64,000 nt of DNA from assembly GCA_003164135.1 (NCBI GenBank), contig PLSD01000066.1:1-64000 (forward strand), in the 5' to 3' direction. The stretch is from Acetobacteraceae bacterium. Its GTDB lineage: Bacteria; Pseudomonadota; Alphaproteobacteria; Acetobacterales; Acetobacteraceae. The position numbers were made by a program, and so were the translations under genes. Positions 41,491 to 49,791 of this stretch are shown in pieces (positions within the stretch are counted from its first letter, which is position 1; each line of letters opens with the position of its first letter). A model generated the notes under the pieces. The model was not told where the DNA came from, made no database searches, and worked only from the letters and a program-made list of their open reading frames with translations.

Positions 41491-42885
41491 ATGAAAAGAC
41501 GTACATTTAGTTTGCTCGCCGGCACCAGCATGCTGGCGTTGGCGGGAGCGAAGAAGAACGCATTTGCACAATCGGCATCTGATTTTGCAACGCTCAGCAC
41601 AACAACATTGACACCGTTTGGTTCTGAGCGCGCCGGCAATGCGGCGGGAACCATCCCTGCGTGGACCGGTGGCTTCACCACCGTTCCGGCTGATTGGGAT
41701 GCCGCCACCCAGATGACACCGGATTTTTGGGCGGACGAAAGCCCGCTCTACACGGTTGATGCGTCCAACATGGCGCAATATGCCAGCCTTCTGACCGACG
41801 GCGTTAAGCATATGATCCAGAACCAAGGGTTTTCGCTACAAGTCTATGCCACGCACCGTACCCAGGCCTCACCGCAATGGGTGTATGATAATATCGTTAA
41901 AAACTCTACGAACGCGAAGCTGAATGAAGCAGACGGCCGGACTGGCTTTACCGGTGCCTTCGGCGGCGTCCCGTTCCCGGTGCCGGATACCAGTAACCCA
42001 CTTTCCGCCGGTGCGCAGGTCATCTGGAATCACCGCTGCCGCTGGATGGGCGTAGCCAACACTGAGGTTGGTTGCTCCATGGTTTCCAACGGCGGCCACA
42101 TTGTTTTTGCCGGCGGGGGTAAAACGGAAAATGCTTTCCCGTTCTACGATCCCAATGGTAGCGTTGCGACCTATAAAGGCTACGTGTACCGCAACCATGA
42201 GGTGCTGTTTGGCCCGGGCACTTTCGTTGGCGAGCAGATTACCGACCAGTTCGCGACCAATTCCTTACAAAACCCTGATATTTTGTGGGAGCTTTTGCCC
42301 GGTCAGGGGCGCGTTCGTAAGGCGCCGGAACTCAAATACGATACACCGTCGGGATTCACGGACGGTATCGCCAACTTTGATGAATACTACTGTTTCGATG
42401 GCGCGCTGGACCGTTATGACTGGAAGCTTCTCGGCAAACAGGAAATGCTGGTCCCCTACAACAACAACAAACTGCGCCGTACGCCGGTTGATGTCGCCCA
42501 TCTTCCCAAGTTCGTGAATCCCGACGCCGTGCGGTGGGAGTTGCATCGGGTCTGGGTTGTTGATGCCACCCTGCATGCCGGTGAGCGCCATGTAATTCCT
42601 CATCGCCGCTTTTTTGTGGACGAAGACACCTGGACGATTACCATTGCCGATGAATGGGATGCCAACGGGGATCTCGAAAAATGCGGCATGAACTACAATA
42701 TCGCCTTCCCGAATCTTCCGGGTACGATTTTGTTGAACACGGTTTGCTATAATCTGCAAACGGGTGACTACGTGACCATCTCTGGTCCATGGGGTAACTC
42801 GCCGTACAACGCGCCCATAACCTTCGGGCCAATCCCGCCTAGCGACCTTGAGCCGCAAGCCATGGCGGCGGCAGCGTCGTACTAA
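41491..42885 (+). CDS. DUF1329-family exported protein
   Basis: A 464-residue protein of the DUF1329 family (LolA/LolB-like fold by family knowledge). The N terminus KRRTFSLLAGTSMLALAG with a later AFAQS looks like a Tat-type or Sec signal with twin arginines. Family hallmarks include GNAAGTIPAWTGG near the start, the repeated N-P and W-patterns, KLLGKQEMLVPYNNNK, HVIPHRRFFVDEDTW and DEWDANGDL. GGGAGAGAG precedes ATG 41491, 20 bases after the porin. DUF1302 and DUF1329 proteins nearly always occur together, suggesting a periplasmic partner that carries a lipophilic substrate to or from the porin. A perfect terminator hairpin follows. Confidence 0.85.
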   Translation: MKRRTFSLLAGTSMLALAGAKKNAFAQSASDFATLSTTTLTPFGSERAGNAAGTIPAWTGGFTTVPADWDAATQMTPDFWADESPLYTVDASNMAQYASLLTDGVKHMIQNQGFSLQVYATHRTQASPQWVYDNIVKNSTNAKLNEADGRTGFTGAFGGVPFPVPDTSNPLSAGAQVIWNHRCRWMGVANTEVGCSMVSNGGHIVFAGGGKTENAFPFYDPNGSVATYKGYVYRNHEVLFGPGTFVGEQITDQFATNSLQNPDILWELLPGQGRVRKAPELKYDTPSGFTDGIANFDEYYCFDGALDRYDWKLLGKQEMLVPYNNNKLRRTPVDVAHLPKFVNPDAVRWELHRVWVVDATLHAGERHVIPHRRFFVDEDTWTITIADEWDANGDLEKCGMNYNIAFPNLPGTILLNTVCYNLQTGDYVTISGPWGNSPYNAPITFGPIPPSDLEPQAMAAAASY

Positions 42886-42950
42886 GTACACGTCAAGTTA
42901 AATTTTACGTTGCTTTATAACAACGGACGAAAGTCTAAAGACGTTGACGA

Positions 42951-42983
42951 AAATTTCCCTTGGTCCTCGGCCAAGGGAAATTT
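42951..42983 (+). terminator. Rho-independent-type hairpin after DUF1329
   Basis: AAATTTCCCTTGG (42951-42963) pairs perfectly with 42971-42983 across a 7-base loop; the descending arm ends in TTT and is followed by G-TT. It lies 65 bases after the DUF1329 stop and before the YCF48-like gene start at 43012. It probably reduces transcription into the distal exporter genes relative to the porin pair. Confidence 0.75.
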
Positions 42984-43011
42984 GTTCTCAAGCCTAAGTG
43001 GAGAAACCTGC

Positions 43012-44145
43012 GTGCTCTGGCAAAAGACAATATTTGTGATTGATTGTTTGTTCGTGCCAGCGCGCAGAAACTTTGGCAAACTGCTTTTGCCCCTCCTGTT
43101 TCTGCTCACGGCCGGCCCCGGCTTGGCCGTGGCCGATACAAATTATAGCGTACTAAATGAGAATGCCATCACGGTCGCGGCTCCGAACCGTGTTCTGCTG
43201 ATCAGTATAACCCATGCAGGCAACCGGCTGGTCGCGGTGGGTGAGCATGGCGTTATTGTTTACTCCGATGACAATGGGCAAACTTGGCGCCAGGCCGTGG
43301 TGCCGGTTAGCGTCACAATTACAACCGTCGCGTTCGCAACGCCGCTACTTGGTTGGGCGGGGGCGGGCTATGGTTTGGTCCTGCGCACAACTGATGGCGG
43401 TTTGACCTGGACGAAGCAGATTATGGGCGTGGAAATCAATCAATTGATGACAGCAAACGCAGCTCAGTTTCTGGCACAGAGTCCAAACGATTCTAAAGCC
43501 CAGGTGGCCGTGCGGAGAGCCAACATTCTCATGAGTGCCGGTCCGGATAAGCCCATTCTATCGCTTGTGGCGATAAGTCCGCAGGTTGCGATGGCATTTG
43601 GGGCATACCGCCTGGCCATTGCGACGAACGATGGCGGCAAGACCTGGACCGATCTAAGTCTTCAGATCGCGGATCCCATCAGCCATAATCTGTATGCTAC
43701 GGCCTGGGTTGGCACATCCCTCTACATAGCCGGTGAGGCTGGTACGGTCCTGCGTTCGGATGACCAAGGAAAAATATTTTCCCTGCTGCCAGCGCCGTCG
43801 GAGAACACGCTTTTTGGCATATTCGACGCGGGCAACAACATTATCATGGCGTACGGTGTCGCTGGTGCGGCGTTCGAGAGTACCAATCAGGGGCAAAGCT
43901 GGAGCCAGGTAAACGTTCCCGGTCAAGGTAACTTAACCGCCGGGATGACACTTAAATCTGGGACCATTCTTCTTGCCAACGAAGCCGGTATTGTCTTGCT
44001 TAGTTCAGATCATGGCGCGAATTTTCACATGATCCCCGGAAATCAGGGCATGGGAATTTTCGGAGTGGCACAAGCGGCGAATGGTAACGTCGTGCTAGTT
44101 GGCACCGGCGGTGTACGCGTGGTGCCGCTGTCTTCCTTGAACTAG
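43012..44145 (+). CDS. YCF48/BNR-repeat exported protein
   Basis: A 377-residue beta-propeller-type protein with repeated S-x-D-x-G-x-T-W Asp-box motifs: YSDDNGQTWRQAV, RTTDGGLTWTKQI, ATNDGGKTWTDLS, FESTNQGQSWSQV and a weaker LSSDHGANF. It begins with a hydrophobic signal segment (LLLPLLFLLTAGPGLAVADT). Such YCF48-like proteins accompany DUF1329 and RND genes in the envelope cassette; their precise job is unknown. The start was set at GTG 43012 because GTGGAGAAA lies before it; an in-frame ATG at 42910 would place a terminator hairpin inside the gene and is rejected. The RND gene follows 42 bases downstream. Confidence 0.8.
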   Translation: MLWQKTIFVIDCLFVPARRNFGKLLLPLLFLLTAGPGLAVADTNYSVLNENAITVAAPNRVLLISITHAGNRLVAVGEHGVIVYSDDNGQTWRQAVVPVSVTITTVAFATPLLGWAGAGYGLVLRTTDGGLTWTKQIMGVEINQLMTANAAQFLAQSPNDSKAQVAVRRANILMSAGPDKPILSLVAISPQVAMAFGAYRLAIATNDGGKTWTDLSLQIADPISHNLYATAWVGTSLYIAGEAGTVLRSDDQGKIFSLLPAPSENTLFGIFDAGNNIIMAYGVAGAAFESTNQGQSWSQVNVPGQGNLTAGMTLKSGTILLANEAGIVLLSSDHGANFHMIPGNQGMGIFGVAQAANGNVVLVGTGGVRVVPLSSLN

Positions 44146-44187
44146 CGCGTTTGACGTTTAAAGAGCCGTAACTCAAAGGATCGAACG

Positions 44188-46599
44188 GTGCTTGATTACA
44201 AGAAGAGCAGCAATATGAAAGTTCACGCTAAGATTGAGAGCTTCGATAAGAAGAGCGGCTCTTGGTTTGAAGGGATTTTATTCAATAACAGGATTGTGTT
44301 CCTGTCGATATGTATTGCTATAACAATATTTTTGGGCATAAAATCTTTGGACGTGCGGATCAACGCCGATTTCAACGATACGATTCCAACACAGCAATCC
44401 TTCATCGTAAACTACCTGAAGCATTATGCCGATCTGCAATCTCAGGCGAACGCGGTGGAAATTTCAGTTACCGCCAAGGCCGGAACGATCATTGATCAGA
44501 ATTATCTGGATACGCTAAAAGGGATCAGTGATAAGATCTATCTGCTTCCGGGTGTTGATCGTCCCTTCATGACATCACTATGGACGCCAAACACCCGGTG
44601 GATTGCGGTTACGGCTGATGGCCTGGATAGCGGTCCGGTGATCGGCGACACGTACGACGCATCCCCCAAGCAGCTTGAAATTGTGCGGCAGAATATCCTC
44701 AAGACCGGCGAAGTCGGCAAGCTCGTGTCTGACGATTTCAAATCAAGCATGATCTATGTGCCGTTGCTTGAAATAAATAATATGACTGGCAAACCGCTTG
44801 ACTACGGCGACCTCTCGCGGCGGCTGAATGTGATCAGAGACCAGTACGATTCTCAGGGCGTGACATTGCATATCATCGGCTTCACGATGGTGGTGGGTGA
44901 CATGATCAATGGAATCAACGAAGTACTGATGTTCTTCGGCGTTTCTATTTTGATCGCTACGGCGTTTTTGTATTGGTACACGCGCTGTGTCCGCAGTACC
45001 TTGCTGGTGGTCTTCGCCTCTCTGACGGCCGTGGTTTGGCAGATGGGCATTTTGTCCCTTCTCGGTTACGATCTGACGCCATATTCAGTTCTGGTGCCAT
45101 TTCTCGTTTTTGCGATTGGCATGAGCCATGGCGCCCAAAAAATGAACGGCGTCATGCAGGATATTGGCCGCGGAACGCATCCACTTGTCGCGGCACGCTA
45201 CACGTTTCGGCGCTTGTTCCTTGCAGGTTTTGCGGCACTTGTTTGCGATGTCACAAGCTTTGCGGTGCTGATGACGATCCAGATCGTCGCCATCCGGCAG
45301 TTGGCGACCATCGCCAGCATAGGCGTTGGCATCTTGGTCATTACGAATCTGATGATGCTGCCCACCATGCTAAGCTACACTGGGGTAGACAAAAAGGCGG
45401 CCTTGCGGTCCTTGGCGAGCACGCCGGAACCGGGTGCGCCGCGTTCCAATAACCTTCTGTGGAATTTTTTAGACCTGTTTACAAGGCGCAACTATGCGAT
45501 CGGCGCCATCGTATTCATGCTCGCTTTGGGGGCTTTTGGCTGGTACGTTGGCCGTGGGGTGCAGGTAGGGGACCTGGATAATGGTGCCCCGGAATTACGG
45601 CAAAACTCGCAATACAACCAAGATAACGCATTCATCGTGAAGAATTTCACGACGGGAAGTGATACGTTTATCGTTCTGACAGACACCCCGGAACAGGGCT
45701 GCTTGAATTACGATGCGATGATCGCTTTGGGTGAGTTGCAGTGGCAACTCGATCAGCTTCCGGTGGTGCAATCGACAAATTCGCTCGCATCATTTGCCGA
45801 ATACGGTTCGATGCTAATGACGGAAAATGCGCCCAAATGGTTTGGTGTTGAGCCCAATCAGCCGATGCTCGATAGTCTCAATGGCGGTTTGCCAGCGAAC
45901 CTGAGTAATTTCACCTGCTCCTTTGCTCCTCTGTATATTTCCTTACGCGATCACAAAGCGAAAACGCTTGATACAGTTGTTAACGTGGTTCAGAAATTCA
46001 TCGACAATCCGAAGAACCATAGTCCTAATTTCACGATGTCCCTCGCCGGCGGTAATGCTGGTATCGCGGCGGCGACCAATATCGTCATCAAGGAAGCCAA
46101 CCAGAGCATGCTGTTCTTGGTCTACTTCGTGGTCATCCTCTTCTGCCTGATCACGTTCCGTTCCTGGCGCGCCGTGATCTGCGCAGTGGTGCCGCTAACC
46201 ATTACCTCGTTGCTGGCGCAGGCACTAATGGTCTGGCTCGGCATCGGCATCAAGGTTGCCACTCTGCCGGTGGTGGCGCTGGGTGTCGGTATCGGCGTTG
46301 ATTATGCCTTGTATGTCCTCAGCATCATGCTGAAAAACCTGCGCGAAGGGGCGACATTATCCGATGCCTATCACCAGACACTGCTGTTCACCGGCCGCGT
46401 GGTGATCCTTACCGGCATTACACTGGCCACCGGCGTTGTCACCTGGATTTTTGCACCGATCAAATTCCAGGCCGACATGGGCTTGCTTCTCTCGTTCATG
46501 TTCTTGTGGAACATGTTCGGCGCCATGGTGCTGTTGCCATCACTGGCCTATTTCTTGCTGCCGCCACGTTTGTTCCGGAAAAAGATAACATCAGGCTAA
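44188..46599 (+). CDS. RND/MMPL-superfamily transporter
   Basis: An 803-residue inner-membrane protein with the MmpL/HAE3 plan: a first transmembrane helix (IVFLSICIAITIFLGIKSL), a large periplasmic loop, a helix bundle (MFFGVSILIATAFLYW, LLVVFASLTAVVWQMGILSLL, LVPFLVFAIGMSHGAQKM), a second single helix (YAIGAIVFMLALGAFGWYVG), a second loop and a second bundle (LFLVYFVVILFCLITF onward, with VVALGVGIGVDYALYVLSIM containing the G-x-x-x-D-Y motif for proton relay). The start is GTG 44188 with AAAGGA upstream; ATG 44215 is an alternative. Together with DUF1302/1329 and YCF48 it forms the envelope cassette. It may move the hydrophobic growth substrate or a product; direction is not deducible. Confidence 0.88.
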   Translation: MLDYKKSSNMKVHAKIESFDKKSGSWFEGILFNNRIVFLSICIAITIFLGIKSLDVRINADFNDTIPTQQSFIVNYLKHYADLQSQANAVEISVTAKAGTIIDQNYLDTLKGISDKIYLLPGVDRPFMTSLWTPNTRWIAVTADGLDSGPVIGDTYDASPKQLEIVRQNILKTGEVGKLVSDDFKSSMIYVPLLEINNMTGKPLDYGDLSRRLNVIRDQYDSQGVTLHIIGFTMVVGDMINGINEVLMFFGVSILIATAFLYWYTRCVRSTLLVVFASLTAVVWQMGILSLLGYDLTPYSVLVPFLVFAIGMSHGAQKMNGVMQDIGRGTHPLVAARYTFRRLFLAGFAALVCDVTSFAVLMTIQIVAIRQLATIASIGVGILVITNLMMLPTMLSYTGVDKKAALRSLASTPEPGAPRSNNLLWNFLDLFTRRNYAIGAIVFMLALGAFGWYVGRGVQVGDLDNGAPELRQNSQYNQDNAFIVKNFTTGSDTFIVLTDTPEQGCLNYDAMIALGELQWQLDQLPVVQSTNSLASFAEYGSMLMTENAPKWFGVEPNQPMLDSLNGGLPANLSNFTCSFAPLYISLRDHKAKTLDTVVNVVQKFIDNPKNHSPNFTMSLAGGNAGIAAATNIVIKEANQSMLFLVYFVVILFCLITFRSWRAVICAVVPLTITSLLAQALMVWLGIGIKVATLPVVALGVGIGVDYALYVLSIMLKNLREGATLSDAYHQTLLFTGRVVILTGITLATGVVTWIFAPIKFQADMGLLLSFMFLWNMFGAMVLLPSLAYFLLPPRLFRKKITSG

Positions 46600-46659
46600 A
46601 TCCGCCATCTTGGCTTGTGTGAGATGATTCATGCTGAACAATTAGGAGATTAGAACACC

Positions 46660-48330
46660 ATGGGGAATGAAGCCGGCGCCTGGGATGTCATTGTGGTTGG
46701 TTCGGGGGCGGCAGGATTATCCGCGGCGCTTTCCGCGGCGAAGCGTGGCTTAAAAGTTCTTGTCGTGGAAAAAACCCATTGGTTCGGTGGAACAACCGCG
46801 CTTTCAGGCGGTGGAATCTGGGTTCCTGGTAATCATCACGCCACCGCCGCCGGCATCACGGATACGGTGGCGGCGGGTCGGCAATATATCCAATCCCTCG
46901 TGGGAGAAAAACTGCGCGGTGAGGTGCTGGATGCTTATCTGCAAGCAGGTCCGGAAATGCTGCAGTTTTACGAAGCCAACACCGAGGTTCGGTTCACCAT
47001 CGCGGAGCATTCGCCCGATTGGCACCAGGACTTACCTGGCGCTTCCATGGATGGCCGGTTGTTACGCCCACTTGAATACGACGCTAAAAAACTGAACGGG
47101 CTTTTCGCGCAACTGCGCATCCCCCGCGCGGAATTCAACGCGCCGGGTGGTTTCATGATCGACCTGCCCGATTTGCCCCATCTGACCAACGCCAAATCCT
47201 CATTCAAATCCTTCCTCTACATGGCTAAACTCGGCGCCCGCTTCGGCTGGGACAAACTGCGCGGCCAGCCGCGTGGCACGCGCCTGACCATGGGCAACGC
47301 CCTGGCCGCCCGGCTGTTGAAATCCGCGCAGGACGCTGGTGTTACCTTGTGGCGCGATACTTCCGTGTCACAGCTCATCGTTGGGGCGGACGGCGTCACA
47401 GGCATCCGCGTTGAGCGCAATGGCATTTCCGAGACGCTGGCCGCCCACCGTGGCGTGGTCCTGGCCTCCGGCGGCTTCTCCGCCAACCAGCAACTTCGCC
47501 GCGCCTACATGCCATTTGCGGATCAACATGTGTCCACCACCGTGGAAAGTGCCACCGGCGATGGCATGAACATGGGTCTCGAAGCCGGCGCATCGCTGGA
47601 TGATGAGAACTACGCCAACGGCGTCTGGTGCGTTGTCTCCACCGCGAAAAAAGAGGACGGCACAACAGCGCTCTATGCGCATCTCATCGACATGTCCAAA
47701 CCAGGCTGCATCGCGGTTGACCGTCAGGGCAAACGCTTCGGCAACGAAGCCTCGCAGACATTTGTTGACGACATGCACCGCACCGGGAACGTACCGTCAC
47801 ACATCATTGCCGACTCGCGGTTCGTTAAAGCGTATGGCTTGGGTCTGGTGTATCCCGGCGCCATGGGCCTGCAAAAGCTGCTCAAGTCCGGCTACATCGT
47901 AGAGGCGCCCACCCTTGAGGAACTCGCCACCAAAATCGGCGTCGATCCCGTGGGGCTCGCCGCAACTGCGGCGCGCATGAACGAGTTCGCCAAAACCGGG
48001 AAAGATCTGGATTTCAACAAGGGAGAGTCGGTGCTCGACCGCGATCTAGGCGACCCGGCGCATGGGCCCAATCCCTGCCTTGGCACCGTGGAAAAGGGGC
48101 CGTTCTACGCCGTGCAGATCACCTCTGGTGACGGCTCCACAACGGTCGGCCTGCGGATCAACGGTAAGGCCCAAGTCCTCGGCCAGAACGGTGAGCCGGT
48201 CAAAGGCCTGTACGCGGCGGGGCTGGACGCCAACTCCATTTGGCGTGGCAAGGCGCCAGCCCATGGCTGCAACGTCGGACCGGCGATCACCCTGGGCTAC
48301 ATCGCAGGGCGCAGTCTGAGCGCGGGTTAG
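46660..48330 (+). CDS. FAD-dependent 3-ketosteroid-dehydrogenase-like flavoprotein (KstD/fumarate reductase family)
   Basis: A 556-residue flavoprotein. The FAD site is VIVVGSGAAGLSAALSAAKR with VVEK closing the ADP motif, then THWFGGTTALSGGGIWVPGN, a KstD-type signature. The C-terminal cap and FAD contact read GPFYAVQITSGDGSTTVGLR and GLYAAGLDANSIWRGKAPAHG. The Tyr of FYAV aligns with a residue that is catalytic in KstD enzymes. It lies 60 bases after the RND gene with a TTAGGAGATT site, and a perfect 18-pair terminator follows. It probably introduces a double bond next to a ring ketone in a steroid- or terpenoid-like substrate. Whether it acts at C1-C2 or C4-C5 cannot be read from sequence. 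Confidence 0.85.
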   Translation: MGNEAGAWDVIVVGSGAAGLSAALSAAKRGLKVLVVEKTHWFGGTTALSGGGIWVPGNHHATAAGITDTVAAGRQYIQSLVGEKLRGEVLDAYLQAGPEMLQFYEANTEVRFTIAEHSPDWHQDLPGASMDGRLLRPLEYDAKKLNGLFAQLRIPRAEFNAPGGFMIDLPDLPHLTNAKSSFKSFLYMAKLGARFGWDKLRGQPRGTRLTMGNALAARLLKSAQDAGVTLWRDTSVSQLIVGADGVTGIRVERNGISETLAAHRGVVLASGGFSANQQLRRAYMPFADQHVSTTVESATGDGMNMGLEAGASLDDENYANGVWCVVSTAKKEDGTTALYAHLIDMSKPGCIAVDRQGKRFGNEASQTFVDDMHRTGNVPSHIIADSRFVKAYGLGLVYPGAMGLQKLLKSGYIVEAPTLEELATKIGVDPVGLAATAARMNEFAKTGKDLDFNKGESVLDRDLGDPAHGPNPCLGTVEKGPFYAVQITSGDGSTTVGLRINGKAQVLGQNGEPVKGLYAAGLDANSIWRGKAPAHGCNVGPAITLGYIAGRSLSAG

Positions 48331-48342
48331 TCCGCACCAAAC

Positions 48343-48382
48343 AAAAAGGCCGGAGCGGTTACCAAACCGCTCCGGCCTTTTT
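48343..48382 (+). terminator. Strong rho-independent terminator
   Basis: AAAAAGGCCGGAGCGGTT (48343-48360) pairs perfectly with 48365-48382 around the loop ACCA. The right arm ends in TTTTT. It closes the unit that began upstream with the Rieske pair or the porin, right after the KstD-like gene. Confidence 0.92.
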
Positions 48383-48551
48383 GCGTCTGGTTTCCTTGGC
48401 CATTTTCAGCGTACTGGCGAGTGGTTGTGACGTCCTGTCGCCCGATAGGTTAAGGTTTGGCGGGCCGGAATAGTTTGCCCGGCATACAGGCGGGATACCG
48501 TGCAACCCGATTTCGGGGGTACGGGTGTGCCGTGTTCATCTGGAGATCGAT

Positions 48552-49760
48552 GTGGCAGAAGCTTTTATTTACGATCATGTTCGCACGCCGCGCGGTAAAG
48601 GGCGCTCCGACGGGTCGTTGCATGAGATTCCGGCAATTGAGTTGGCAACGCAGGTACTCGCAGCCCTGCGCGACCGCAACGGGCTGGACACGAGCTTGCT
48701 TGATGACGTGATTCTGGGCTGCGCACAGCCCGTGGGCGAGCAGGGTGGCAATATCGCCCGCGGCGCCGTGGTCAACGCCGGCTACGCGCATGTCGTACCC
48801 GGCCAGCAAATTCACCGCTTCTGCGCCTCTGGGCTGGAGGCGGTGAATACCGCCGCCGCCCTGGTCATGTCCGGCCAGGCAAACGCCGTCATCGGCGGCG
48901 GTATCGAGTGCATGTCACGCACCTTCATGGGCGCGGACAGCGGCGGCTGGTGTGCCGACCCCGGCGTTGCCTACCGCAACTACTACGCGCCGCAGGGCAT
49001 AGGCGCGGATATGATCGCCACGCTAGATGGCTTCAGCCGCACGGATGTCGACGCCTACGCGGTGCAGAGCCAGCAACGCGCCGCGGAGGCCTGGAAGGCC
49101 GGGCGCTTCAAGAAGTCGATCCTTCCCGTCCACGACGTACTGGGCGAAATCCTGCTGGACCATGACGAACACATGCGCCCCGGCACCACGCTGGAGACCC
49201 TGAGCGCGCTAAAAGCCTCGTTCGAGGGCATGGGCGTGAAAGGTGGTTTTGACGCCGTCGCGCTGGAACGCTACCCGGAAATGGAAGCCGTCCACCACGT
49301 CCACCACGGCGGCAATTCCAGCGGCATCGTCGATGGCTCAGCCGGCGTGTTGGTTGGCAGCGCCGAATTCGGCAAGGCTGCGGGCCTCAAGCCGCGCGGG
49401 CGCATCAAGGGCTTTGCCTCTATCGGCAGCGAGCCGACGATCATGCTCACCGCTCCGGCGGACGTGACCAACAAGCTGTTCAAGCGCCTTGGCATGACCA
49501 AAAAGGACATCGACCTGTTCGAAATCAACGAAGCCTTCGCGGCAGTGGTCATGCGCTTCATGCGCGCCATCGGCCTCGACCCCGCGATCGTGAACGTGAA
49601 CGGCGGGGCGATCGCCATGGGCCACCCGCTGGGTGCCACGGGCGCAATGATCCTGGGAACCGTGCTCGACGAGCTGGAGCGCCGCGATCTCGAAACCGGC
49701 CTGATCACGCTTTGCGTGGGCAACGGCATGGGGACGGCAACAATCATCGAGCGCATCTAA
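48552..49760 (+). CDS. Acetyl-CoA acyltransferase (thiolase)
   Basis: A 402-residue thiolase that cleaves a 3-ketoacyl-CoA with CoA. The acyl-accepting cysteine is C91 (HRFCASGLEAV), the second set is H358 (AMGHPLGATG) and C388 (TLCVGNGMG), and N326-EAF is also present, so the active site is complete. The start is GTG 48552, preceded by GGAG, giving the usual AEAFIYDHVRTPRG beginning; an in-frame GTG at 48525 is less well placed. It heads a rightward beta-oxidation run (thiolase, bifunctional hydratase/dehydrogenase, acyl-CoA dehydrogenase), with the next gene 31 bases on. Confidence 0.93.
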   Translation: MAEAFIYDHVRTPRGKGRSDGSLHEIPAIELATQVLAALRDRNGLDTSLLDDVILGCAQPVGEQGGNIARGAVVNAGYAHVVPGQQIHRFCASGLEAVNTAAALVMSGQANAVIGGGIECMSRTFMGADSGGWCADPGVAYRNYYAPQGIGADMIATLDGFSRTDVDAYAVQSQQRAAEAWKAGRFKKSILPVHDVLGEILLDHDEHMRPGTTLETLSALKASFEGMGVKGGFDAVALERYPEMEAVHHVHHGGNSSGIVDGSAGVLVGSAEFGKAAGLKPRGRIKGFASIGSEPTIMLTAPADVTNKLFKRLGMTKKDIDLFEINEAFAAVVMRFMRAIGLDPAIVNVNGGAIAMGHPLGATGAMILGTVLDELERRDLETGLITLCVGNGMGTATIIERI

Positions 49761-49791
49761 GCAAGCGCGACCAGACTGGGACGAAGCAGTT

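Noticed and set aside
42910-43011. Upstream ATG for the YCF48-like protein
   Set aside because: Would put a perfect terminator hairpin inside the coding sequence; GTG 43012 has a good ribosome site directly before the signal peptide.
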